Shown here one piece after another: positions 27,000 through 37,339 of a stretch of 58,160 nucleotides of DNA. The position numbers were made by a program, and so were the translations under genes. Every line of letters starts with the position of its first letter. Position 1 is the stretch's first letter. Source of the DNA: Rodentolepis nana (taxonomy: Eukaryota > Platyhelminthes > Cestoda > Cyclophyllidea > Hymenolepididae); assembly GCA_900617975.1 (NCBI GenBank), contig UZAE01012141.1, positions 1 through 58,160 of the forward strand. The letters are read 5' to 3'. The notes below the pieces were generated by a model. That model was not told the origin of the DNA. It ran no database searches and was given only the letters and a program-made list of their open reading frames with translations.

Positions 27000-29257
27000 A
27001 TGAATACCGGTGAGGGGATCGTGGTCGATTTTAACGAATCGGATCCATTTACTCAGGCATTCTATGAGATTGATACCGATAGTGATGGCATTATTACCAG
27101 AGCTGATCTAGAACAGTTCGTTAGGAACAACGACTTTGTGGATGAAAACCTTGTGAAGGTAAATGTACCAATATTCGTTTACTTAACATTTGCCATTGTT
27201 TTTCATACGAAACTTGGTTAAATTTTATGGTGGATTCCAAGTGGTACTTATTGTCACTATGGAAGATACCTATTCTGAGACATGTTATCAACTTGCAATT
27301 TATTGTAGTAATTTCATTTGTAAAGCTCCAAAGATTGCAAGCCTTGTCAGAATAAGTCTTACTTAAAAAAGTCTTGCCAAAAAAATCTTCTCAAATGACA
27401 AATGGCACATGCTAATTTTTAATTAATCAAAGCTTTCAAATTAAATTTAAGTAACTCAATCTTCGTGTTTTTTACATTTCAAATGCATCTCTTTTCTATT
27501 TCCAGTCATGGATGAAACTGTTTGATACCTCTGAAAGTGATCTTATAACAATACAATTGTATAAGAAGAAACTCGGACTTCCGGACGAGGAGAGGTATGT
27601 TTTATGAGATTTAAACCACAGGGGTTACAAACACTGTTGAACACAAAATTGGTTGTAAACAGGATCTAATGTTCAGTAGAAGCGTGCTTATTTGCATTAA
27701 AAATCATCCTTTAGGCCTTGAAACAAAATGGCTGTGAAATGTCTTTACTGTTTACCAGAAGACGTTTAGAAATAGGGTTTTATACAATAATCTGATAATA
27801 ACAATTCTTGCCTTCCAAATTAATTGAGTTCCAGACCAAACTATCATAGATATCTTAGATTCTACACTCAAATAGACTTTAAATTAACCTCCAGGTGCAT
27901 GTCAGTAAGTTTATTGTAACTTTGTAATCACTATTGAAAAGTGTCAAAGCAATAGTTTACGTTTTTGTAACAGTAAGTGGCTTCACTCTCTTACAACAGA
28001 CTTTGATTCATACAATTTTTAATGTAAAATAAACATTAGTAATGCCAAACATGTATTAGGTAAAGTTGAACTTATTGTTCTAGCGAAAAAATCAAGACTG
28101 TTGTGTTGGTAGACTGTCAACTCTCCACTGCTATGATCTATGTGACCACTAGATAATATTCCGTCACCCGATAAATTGGACACAAAGAGAGAGATAGGAC
28201 AGAAGTGACGTTTATTTGATACGTCTTATTAACTCAAACAAGTGTTTTAATAGTTGAGTCCAGACACCACTAGAGTGGTAAGAATTTCGTTCCGGTCAGG
28301 AGAGGCGTAAATCGTATATTAATAGTGACAATCAAGGTCAGTTTAGTGATAACTTACGGAAATTGTTCATTCAGATACAAAACCTTCCAGAATTAAACTA
28401 ATTATACATTTCTTTATGCCAATAAATGCATTTTACTTATGGTGACCTCCTGTAAACAGCCATTTGATACGATTGTGTATTTTTAAATTACGAATTCTAA
28501 TTTTAATTTCTGTGAATCGTACAGGGCAAGCTTGATTTCTTAATCTTGACAAATTAAAGAAATCCGAATTTCTAGAACATTGAGTGAAATTGCGCTGTCA
28601 AATCATTTCTTACGCGTTTACAAAACTTCGCATTGCTAATGAATGAAGCAATGATGTTCTGTAGTCTCAACTTCTTATGAAATCAGATCTCAAAGACGCA
28701 CAAGATTTGTTAAAATACGCATTTGGAGTAACATTTGATTCTGATTACGTTTTCTGAACAAATATCATGCGAGGGTCAACGTCCAGTGTCGTATTGAGGT
28801 CATTGTTAAAATGAAATTGACCTGCATACTTGAACTTTATTTTAAGTAGTCTTCTATACACCCATTTTCCTTCTTTAGAGACCGTACAAATTCTTCGCAT
28901 TCAAGCTTTCCAGAGCCACCAAGCTATGCTACTATGAGAGCTTCAGAAATTCGGATCATCTCCGCTAGTATGCCAGCAATAAACCAGGCTGAAGTCATTG
29001 AAGAGTCATGTCGATTGATTGCCACAAATACAGAAGGAAGTAGCAGTTTTTGCGGCGGCAATAGGACCATAAAATTCAACGAGTCTCAAACGGCTGCCAA
29101 TTTGAGACAGTGGCTGGAGTTGAGATTTGGCCGGGTTTGGCATGTCATCATCGTTCAAGGATCCTATTGGATGCACTACTCGCATGAGATTGACTGTTCC
29201 CTTCAATTTCAAATCGGCTCACATGTGTTCCTTCTTTGGCGTACTCCATCTGGTTAA
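27000..29257 (+). CDS. Tegument-allergen-like (TAL) protein: EF-hand plus dynein-light-chain domain (3 exons)
   Basis: Exons are 27000-27158, 27506-27594 and 28879-29257, giving 627 nt and 208 residues; phases agree across both GT-AG introns. The first EF-hand loop (residues 25-36) is DTDSDGIITRAD, with Asp at 1, 3 and 5 and Gly at 6, but Asp instead of the usual Glu at 12. The second (from Asp60) lacks the central Gly and looks unable to bind calcium. The C-terminal half is a dynein-light-chain domain with GRVWHVIIVQGSYW and a hydrophobic FQIGSHVFLLWRTP end. This architecture belongs to the TAL/Sm22.6 family of flatworm tegument proteins, usually about 190-200 residues and often abundant host antigens. 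The ATG at 27000 is chosen because it opens directly into the EF-hand region. Confidence 0.92.
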
Positions 29258-29443
29258 TGTAATAATTTTATACTAAAAACCAAACTAAATTAAAGCGCAA
29301 ATTTCACGATGTCGGTAAAAAATCTATTTAAAGTTATTCAATGGAGCATTAATTTGGTTTTTGCTCAATTCCTTGAAGTGGACACCTCTAATCGAACTCT
29401 GTTAGGCTATGTTTTCGTTATTCCAACTCTTCCAGTTTGATGC

Positions 29444-29449
29444 AATAAA
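29444..29449 (+). promoter_or_regulatory. Candidate polyadenylation signal of the TAL-type gene
   Basis: AATAAA about 190 nt after the stop codon. It is the first canonical hexamer I see downstream of the gene. Confidence 0.4.
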
Positions 29450-32400
29450 ATATGAAATTAAATGGTGCGACAGCTTTTACTAACTGAAGAGCAAATTTTT
29501 CGATTCCGAATGTAGTGGAATAATATCATCATGAATGTGAGAGTGAACAATTGGACGTCACAAAACCTCACTCGTCTCCACATGACAATGCGGACAATTC
29601 AATGCCCCCTGACTTCGTGACCACTACTTCATTGATCATCTCACTACTTCACCCCTCTGTGCAATTTTTTGTTTTTCTAAGTTTTAAACTTGTGAATTTG
29701 TTTGCTTTATCATAAACAATAATAGCAATTTTAACTTCTAAATAAGTGGAATTTAGAAAATCTTAAACAAATACTTCGGCAAAACAGTTAAGAGTTAGCT
29801 CTGCTATGTTAGAATTGCGTATGCTTGTGACATCTCATTTAATGAGTATTTTAAGAAAATTTCTTGTTGGTTTTTATTAACCAAATGTTTTTGGTACTCC
29901 ATATGTGAGAAAGGTGATATTTTAGATTCACTCAAGCCTGCTCAATTAATATGTGAAGTATTAGTTAAATGTGAGAACTAGAAAATGCGAAATATTTCCC
30001 ATTTGCAACCTAATTCTGCTACTATTATCTGAAAGTATGAAACCTATATAACAAAACATAAGACGAGTGATTGAGTACACAATTTTTATTTTCCTTGATT
30101 ATAGTAACTGGCCAAAGACTTCTAGTTAACAGGTTTTCAAGTGTTTGAGTGTAATATGTGCTCAGTTCCTTAGACATTTCCCAAATCAAATTTTTGATAC
30201 GAGTTCTTGTTCTAACGGGCAAAAATAAAAAGCACTATTGGTCTTCAAGTTTTCAAAATTAATAATCCATTCAGTTACTGTGTTCCCAGCACTAATCAAA
30301 TTATGTGCCTTAAAGCACTAGTGAATGCTTCAAAAATAACAATGGCCTATTATTAAGTTTCATAACCTCGGGACTTATACACTACTGCTAATTGATTTAA
30401 CCCAGTTGTATCCCTCCCATGTCGCCTGCTGCGCAAGCTTTAGTCGTCGCCACTAGCTGCTTATCGATTTTCCTATTTTGCCTATACTTTTATGACTGAG
30501 CTTCACACAGTACACTTTACTCTAAATCCACCTCATTTCTGGTATAAATTTCCCACCATTGTCGCTACGCTACCAATATATAATCATCAATCTGACACTT
30601 AAAATATGAGTAAATGACCAACTCAATATAAACAAGTCGCTAAGTGGTATTTATTCAAAAATTTCAAAGTTCTTCAATAATAAATATGTTTCTTTCCTTC
30701 CCTTTATTTTTTATTGGATTTTTTTGTTAAGCAATACTATTTGTTTGCCAAAATGAAAATTGCAAAGTTGTATATAATTTTCGCAGGTATTAGCAATAAT
30801 CAAATTAAATCTTTATTTGATTCAAATAAGTCCTACAGGCTATCTTGATGTAAGTCTCAATTTCTCCTCAACTCTGAATGCATTTCGTTCTTTAGTGACC
30901 TATTTGCAATTCCGTCGATTAAAATTATGATGGTCAAAACAACTATTATAACCAATAACTGCTGGCAATAAGTTGATTGAAAAGGCAAACATGTTCTTCT
31001 AACACGAGCGACAATTAAATCCCACACGAAGAATTAAATTGATATTGACATATGTTTCAACATATAAAGGGTTGCAGAATGTGGTTCTCGTGTAATTTAC
31101 TATCCGCCTGCCGCTTATCTATGGTCCATCTTTTAAGTTCATTTTCTCCGATGTGTTAGTTAATTTAAGATTCATTTCCATGAATTAACTGTTCAGCTGC
31201 ATTGTGAAGTGCGTGTCTTCTATAAATCCATTCAAACTCCCATATTCAATTTTTAATTTCTTTATACCTCCTTTAAAAGCAAACTTTGAATACATATATC
31301 TTCCAGTGTGCTCAATTTCTTGGCAGTGAATAAGCCGTCCCATTGCACTTTCCAGGATGTTCTGATGTGTGTGAGATCCTTTGGCCAGTCTTGGTTTGGT
31401 TACACTATCCCCAAACCCCTCACTAATTACGATAAATTTAAGAAGAGGATAAAAAACTTAAATTTGTATTGGTCCCAAAAATTTTGACTAGTGAATTTAC
31501 AAAAATCTTACAGATATAGACTGACGAGGGAAACGTTGGTTTCTCTGTAGTACAAAGGTGCCCATCTTGCGAGTCTGTCAAAATCTCTAGACGAATGGGG
31601 TAGTGTTTTATATTTGAGTATAAAAAAAGTAGATCCAAACGGACCTATTTCTGTAACTACTATTATTTTCAATGGATATTTTAAGAGATATTTTAAAAAT
31701 AATAGCTAAGTCAAATCCTGATCGATCTCCGTTATGTAGAATGTGGCGTTGCTATTCTTGTGGCTATGAAACGGTAGAAAGCTACATCAATTGGCCAAAA
31801 GAACAGTCATTAATTCAATCTTGCACGCAGTGATCGAATCACAAAACAGTTCAAATAAGGGTAATATGGAAATTACTGAGATTCTATAATTTAAATAGAG
31901 CAACGATCATCGTAAGCCGACTTTCTTTACTCCTTAATTGACTAATTTAATATATTGTGGGTTATGACTGATTCGATGATAAAAATTGGCAAATTGACTC
32001 AATTATAACTTTTTACAGCCCATCAACTAGTACAAGTGGAGTTCTTAAGGAATCATTAAAGCTTTGAGTTGACTTTTTTATGAGCTTTTGAAATAAAAAT
32101 CATTATTCACAAGAATTTAATAAGCTCAATAAAATATTCTGAACATCCTTATCGTTTGAATATTAAGGAATGAGCCAAGTGATAGGCCCGACAAAAGACA
32201 AACAGAAGTTGGTATTACGGAAAATATTCACGGACATGATTCATGCTTTCCCTTATGCAGTATATTTTAACACCTCCGGGTTGCAGTTTTAGTTCCTAAG
32301 GCAAAAGCAAATTTAAGTAACAAAGAAAGTGAAGAAGCAATAACAATTACTGTTCAATAATTCAAGCAAACTCCCTAATTTGATTTGAAGAAAAGAAATA

Positions 32401-32458
32401 AAATTACTTCTATTAAGATATTGAACTTAAATTCTTTTTTAAAGTATGTTCTTAATTC
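29450..32458. other. AT-rich intergenic region, no gene recognised
   Basis: About 3 kb between the TAL-type gene and LTR-like copy 2. Only short frames without domains. Confidence 0.5.
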
Positions 32459-33000
32459 TGTGGGACACATTAACGCTCTGTGCGTCATCGTATGCCTGCA
32501 TGTCTGCTCGCCAGGATTGGCAGGTGCGGCCGTTCAACTCTGTGTGCAGCGACCGTACTAACAGTGACCAATCACTAGAACTCTGTGTGCAGCGACCGTA
32601 CTAGCAGGTGCGGCCTTACAACTCTGTGTGCAGCGACTGTACAAACAGTGATCATAAAGTAACCTCCCCTCATCCCCCATCCTGATCATGAGTAGCTCCC
32701 TGCGTGTTCACTTTAACCGCGATGACGTACTGAATAAACGTGCTCCGTGCTACACGTCTGTTACCTTTCATAGTTGGGCTATGGCTTAGCTGGTTCTGGG
32801 AGTCTAGCTAGAGGTTGGAGAATTCTCCGTGCTACTCGTCTGTTTCCTTTATAGCTGGGCTATGGTTTAGCTGGTTCTGGGAGTCTAGCTAGATGTAGGA
32901 GAATCTCCTAGCTGGTTCTGGGAGTCTAGCTAGAGGTTGGAGAATCTGACATAGAGATTTCTGAGTCAGTCAGGCTTTAATGAAGTAGCAATCCGCTATA
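32459..33000 (+). mobile_element. LTR-like element, copy 2 (probable solo LTR with target duplication)
   Basis: It starts TGTGGGACAC and ends AATCCGCTATA; the ending differs from the family's CTACA by one transition. ATTC is found immediately before (32455-32458) and after (33001-33004), a 4-bp target duplication as made by LTR-retrotransposon integrases. AATAAA lies at 32733-32738. The 3' half has three copies of TAGCTGGTTCTGGGAGTC, and the 5' half has a repeated CTCTGTGTGCAGCGACCGTAC unit, so the element has undergone internal tandem expansion. Confidence 0.72.
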
Positions 33001-33352
33001 ATTCAAGATGGGCATAGATGTTTAATTACCGGATTCTTTTATACTTTTTAAAATTAGAATCAACATAATTATGAAGTTCAGTTTCGGCAAGTAATTAATT
33101 ATCTCATTAAATTATCTTAATCTTTCAATGAGTGGAATTATTTCGCATAATTTGAGAGTATGTGGGTCAAAGTGTTTTAGTTAAGGTATCTAAAAAATAA
33201 AAGAAAGCATCTCTGAAATAAGCTCTTTTAAAATATGCTTCATTCGAAGTAAAAGCTTTTAAAATAACAATTTAAATGCCATGTATGGGCTATTGAATGC
33301 GATAACTTTGGTGCTTTAAGCAAACATACAAGCATGTGGTTATCGAAATAAA

Positions 33353-33700
33353 TTAATTTATTTTTTCATGATACATAGATTCGTTAAATGGCGTTTTCCA
33401 AGTAAGTATCTGAAATCCATCAATGTTAAAATTGAGGGTCCATGGGCCATCATGTGCAAAATTCATCCAGTAGGAACCGGTGGTGCAGATAACATGCCAT
33501 ATTAATCCATACCTTTCATCTAGATACTTCTTTAACAATGCAGTAAAAAGTTTCATATCCTCCTGTTTTCGACATTGTTTAAGTAGATCCACTGCCTTGG
33601 TAGTTATTTTGACCTGATCTTTATAAATCAGTCTAGTTGAAATGATCGAAACGCTTCGTGGAAGCTCCATAGGAGGTTTAGATGTGTCTCTGCTTCCCAT
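33353..33700 (-). CDS. Dynein-light-chain-domain protein, single exon
   Basis: An uninterrupted frame of 115 residues with an ATG at 33700. The second half is a dynein-light-chain domain (YGLIWHVICTTGSYW, then FNIDGFQILTWKTPF), close in pattern to the C-terminus of the TAL-type gene 4 kb away (WHVI..GSYWM). There is no EF-hand in front and no frame-compatible splice acceptor upstream: stops interrupt the frame about 10 codons before the ATG. Flatworms have many such small light-chain proteins, several in the tegument. It could be a stand-alone gene or a retrocopy; the intact frame argues for function. An AATAAA overlaps its last codons. Confidence 0.8.
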   Translation of the reverse strand: MGSRDTSKPPMELPRSVSIISTRLIYKDQVKITTKAVDLLKQCRKQEDMKLFTALLKKYLDERYGLIWHVICTTGSYWMNFAHDGPWTLNFNIDGFQILTWKTPFNESMYHEKIN

Positions 33701-35345
33701 ATTGTGAAAATTCGATTTGAAAACTCGTCATTAGTGTTGCTATTCCAACTTTAGTCGGGTTCAATTAGAGTGCAGTTGCTAGCCAATCAGAACTCGAGTT
33801 TGTATTTAATGCGCTTTAGGTTATGTTCTGCTAATCATATAAGAGATCTTTAGGTGTACAAATAAATCATTTAATGCTAATATCATGAGTCATTTATGCT
33901 TCACGACTAAGTATTAACTTGAAGTGTATTGAGCGCCAAAATTTTACGCAAATTATATCCGTTTATGAAAGGAAAACAGCCATCAAAAAAATTAAAGTTA
34001 ATTTATTTGTTTTCGATTACGAGATTTGTATACTTTAAAAACATTAATCATACCATTTTAACGTCATTTCTCCTCTCGAGTTAAATTTTTTACAACAGTC
34101 GGTAAGAGGTTTCTCTTGGTTTCAACACACTCTCGTGGTCGTTACGCTTTAATAATTTAATTGAACTTCAACTGTTCATTTGATCTCACTATTTAATTCA
34201 TTACAATGGATGTCTTGGCTTACCACAGTAAAGATTTGCAATTTATCAGACGTTTTACAGTTAGTAAACCTTTAAAATAACCCTGTTCTTTATAATACCT
34301 CATGGTCGTCTTCACATACTCTAGGTGCGCTATGGCTACCAGTGAACCCAGGATTTACTGTTATCAGAATAGGACACTGTTTTCTCCCCATTGTCCATAC
34401 TCCCTACTTCTATGTGCCTTTCAATCTTGTTTAACCCTTTTTATCAAACCTTGCGCAGTGTTCGAGTGTGGTGGTTGAGTTCATGGTAAAGCAGAATAAC
34501 CCAACAACGTTTGTTACAGTTTGCCGCTATCTTCGCGGCATGGACTCAAACAGCCGGTATTCCTGTTTTTGGGAAACTGAGAGTAATTACAAATCCACTG
34601 AAACGTTTTGCAGCTAAATGGGATAGTAACTCTGTTTCGTTACCAACTGTTTACTCTTAATTGCAGGGACTCTGACTTAGGCCGATACAAACCTGGTTCC
34701 ATTCACTCAGAATTAAAAGTTGGATGGGATACTTGACGCTCATGCAATGATGGTAATTAATTAAATGTTCGTCTACACCGAATTTTTGTTCATTAAAATG
34801 TGTAATTTCCCCAAGAAATTTCTTCATACTGAACACTTAAATAGAGTAGGGAGGAGATAGTCCAACATCTCTACAAAGAAGCCAGAATTCTATCAACCAT
34901 ACCGGTTACAAGAATTAACAAACCCAAGTGCCCATCTACAACAGTTAGTGTGAGCTAATATCAGACTTAGAAAGACATGCTCGAAGATCGTCTTGCCAAA
35001 GACGCAATGACAACTTGAAGGGATCACTCACTTATTCCCTATATTTTAGAACATGGACTAGCTTTTGCATACTTTTACACACTAAAACTATTATGCTTTT
35101 ACCGAAATGCACTCAGACCCTATTTTAAGATAATAATTTGGTTTGATGATTGGGTGTCATACTACCCCGAAATCAACGGCATCTTTATTGGTAGTCCTGC
35201 TTATACGAACACAAACGCATATAATATACCTTCATTTTTGTTGCAGGTATAAGACATGAAAACTTCCAGATAGATTTGAAGCACATGAAGCACAAAACGA
35301 ATGATCCGGAGGTTGGACAGAAAAGTTAACAGTGCTCAGGACGTA
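33701..35345. other. Intergenic region, no confident gene
   Basis: AT-rich. A plus-strand segment at about 35248-35330, after TTTTTGTTGCAG, could be read as a short terminal exon ending in a stop. No upstream partner exon was found, so it is not called. Confidence 0.4.
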
Positions 35346-35353
35346 GGAAACTA

Positions 35354-35688
35354 CAATAATTTATTATTTTCAAATGGCAGGTGTTTTGATTGTTATCATT
35401 AGCCCTTTTGCTGACTTCGGGCTTCACAGAGGGGGGGGGGGGGAGAGGAACATCAATGTGAAAAAAGTCGAGAGGGGGGACAGAATAATGATTCACAGAT
35501 GTCAAAGAGACAGACAGACACAGGCAGAGAAAAAGTTTAGGCGAGTACTGTGGAGTGGTGGAATATGACATGCAGTGGAGTCATGATAGTTTAAAGTCAG
35601 TAGTCAACTGCCGGTTAATGGACTTTTTGCCGTATGAGTATACATTGCCCAGGGTGTACCACGTGGAGGTAAGTCTGTCACACACCCC
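35354..35688 (-). mobile_element. SINE-like retroposon, copy E
   Basis: 335-bp full-length copy and the best-preserved in the window. It is flanked by an exact 8-bp target duplication, GGAAACTA, at 35346-35353 and 35689-35696. The tail is AATAATAAATTATT-like on the minus strand; the internal poly-G run (about 35431-35443) is the complement of the family's C-run. Confidence 0.85.
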
Positions 35689-36212
35689 GGAAACTAAAAT
35701 AAAATGTTAAGCTTTCTGAATTAGGAAGCAAGGTTGCTGCAAGCTCTTGAGAGGTTAGATTTTGGGAAGAAGAAATAATGAGATAGGGTGAGGTAAATTA
35801 TACCCTACCTAACTTGTGGTAATACATATTTTCTGACCCGTCCACGAAACTATGTTTTTGGTACTTGCATGTAAAAAAATTGGTCTCCGAGTGACAGCTA
35901 GATTTCATTCGGATTATCCTCATGTTATAGTGCTGTTTCGATCGTACTGACACTAAATTGCTTTCCCAGTTTCTTTAATGTTCGCAAAACTTAGTGTAAA
36001 AGTAATATTAGGCATTGGGACTATTAAACCCCAAGAAAAAAACTAATCACCAAATTACAAAGTCCAAAATTTAATACTAAGATGATGCATAATGAGAATG
36101 AGAAATGATACAATTTCTACAAAGATAATATAAATTTTCACCGATATAGTAAATTTAATGAATTTTATTTCCCATCACGTATTTAAAAAATAACTGATCA
36201 TCACTTACATAC

Positions 36213-36278
36213 CTTTGAGTCTATCAGTTCACTCATGGTTGCCATGCGTGAAAGTAAACTCGTTACTGAATCATCCAT
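36213..36278 (-). CDS. Possible first coding exon of an unidentified minus-strand gene
   Basis: A 22-residue exon, MDDSVTSLLSRMATMSELID..., lies between an acceptor at 36297/36298 (TTTTGGATTAG) and a strong donor (AAAG|GTATGTAAG). No continuing exon in the right phase was found at lower coordinates; the light-chain gene at 33700 has no phase-0 acceptor. It could be a real 5' exon of a gene with undetected small exons, or chance. Confidence 0.3.
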
Positions 36279-36297
36279 TTGGAAGCAGTAAGCTCCT

Positions 36298-37313
36298 CTA
36301 ATCCAAAATAAACCAATATATTTTGCGCATTCACACTCCAGGCTTGCTAATGAAATATAACTCACTTTCTTTAAATAAAAATTACTATATCACGGTAAAA
36401 AACTAAACACTGAATCTGCTCCTTATCTAAGGTGAACACTGGCATGTCAATTGAGAGTACCGCAAATAATAAGGAATTCAAATATGAATGAGAGTGAGTT
36501 CGATTTCTCAAGAAATTTTGAATTTGAATAACAGTAGCAAGATCATTTTAAGCTGAATGATTTTGCACACATTTGAAACTAATGTTTTCAAGTTTCTGTT
36601 TCGACAAAGTGGTCTATCGAATAAAAATCGAACGTATGCGTATTCCTTTGCAATTGCCGTAGTTAATATCACGTTTCCTAACGAAAGGAAAATATTTTCC
36701 TGAAATAATTTGAGTTTTAATATTACTTCTACAAACTGGGTATTTATATTGCGCAAATATATTCAATACCAGTGACAACCGACTTCGCCTGTCTTGCTGT
36801 AATTCTGTGGAGGTGAGAACTGAGAAGAATTGAATCACTTGACAACCATTACTAAAATCTATTTATTTCACACATTTATAAAATTGCAGGTATCTCAGAA
36901 ATTTCAAGAAAATATGTGAACATTTTATTTAAAGTGAATAATGTAAAATAAACTCTCTCATTGTTAGTGAAAAAGTTAAGTCATTAAATAATTAATTTGA
37001 AATAAATCCAAATGCTCCTATAAATAATATTTAATAAAATACTGTGTTGATTTTTTGTGTAGATCTCGAAACTTTGAGAATTTCATTAGAAAATAGAGTC
37101 ATTTATGCTAATGTTAACGAGGTTTCGTTATTATCCGGATACAAATAATTTATTTAGGTATTTAAAATAAACACATATCTCTGATTTAATAACTTATATA
37201 TCACGGGAAACCGATTCCATTAGGAATTTCATTTTAATTATCGCCTTAGCCTTCAACCGATTCGATTCAATTAACCTTAACTTATATTTCGGCATTTTGG
37301 TTTGCTTTCTGTT
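36298..37313. other. AT-rich region upstream of PPP4R2
   Basis: About 1 kb with no recognisable gene. It probably contains the PPP4R2 promoter, but no element can be named. Confidence 0.45.
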
Positions 37314-37315
37314 AG
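37314..37315 (+). other. Splice acceptor just upstream of the PPP4R2 start
   Basis: TTTGCTTTCTGTTAG precedes the start codon by 24 nt. It could end a 5' untranslated intron or be a spliced-leader trans-splice acceptor, a process known in flatworms. Confidence 0.4.
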
Positions 37316-37339
37316 GCCATTTTCTGAACATCAGCACAC

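Noticed and set aside
32515..32645. CRISPR-like short repeats (CTCTGTGTGCAGCGACCGTAC)
   Set aside because: Only about three copies, inside an LTR-like element, in a eukaryotic context; this is internal tandem duplication.
35248..35330. Plus-strand terminal exon candidate after TTTTTGTTGCAG
   Set aside because: Short, with no recognisable family and no upstream exon with a matching donor.
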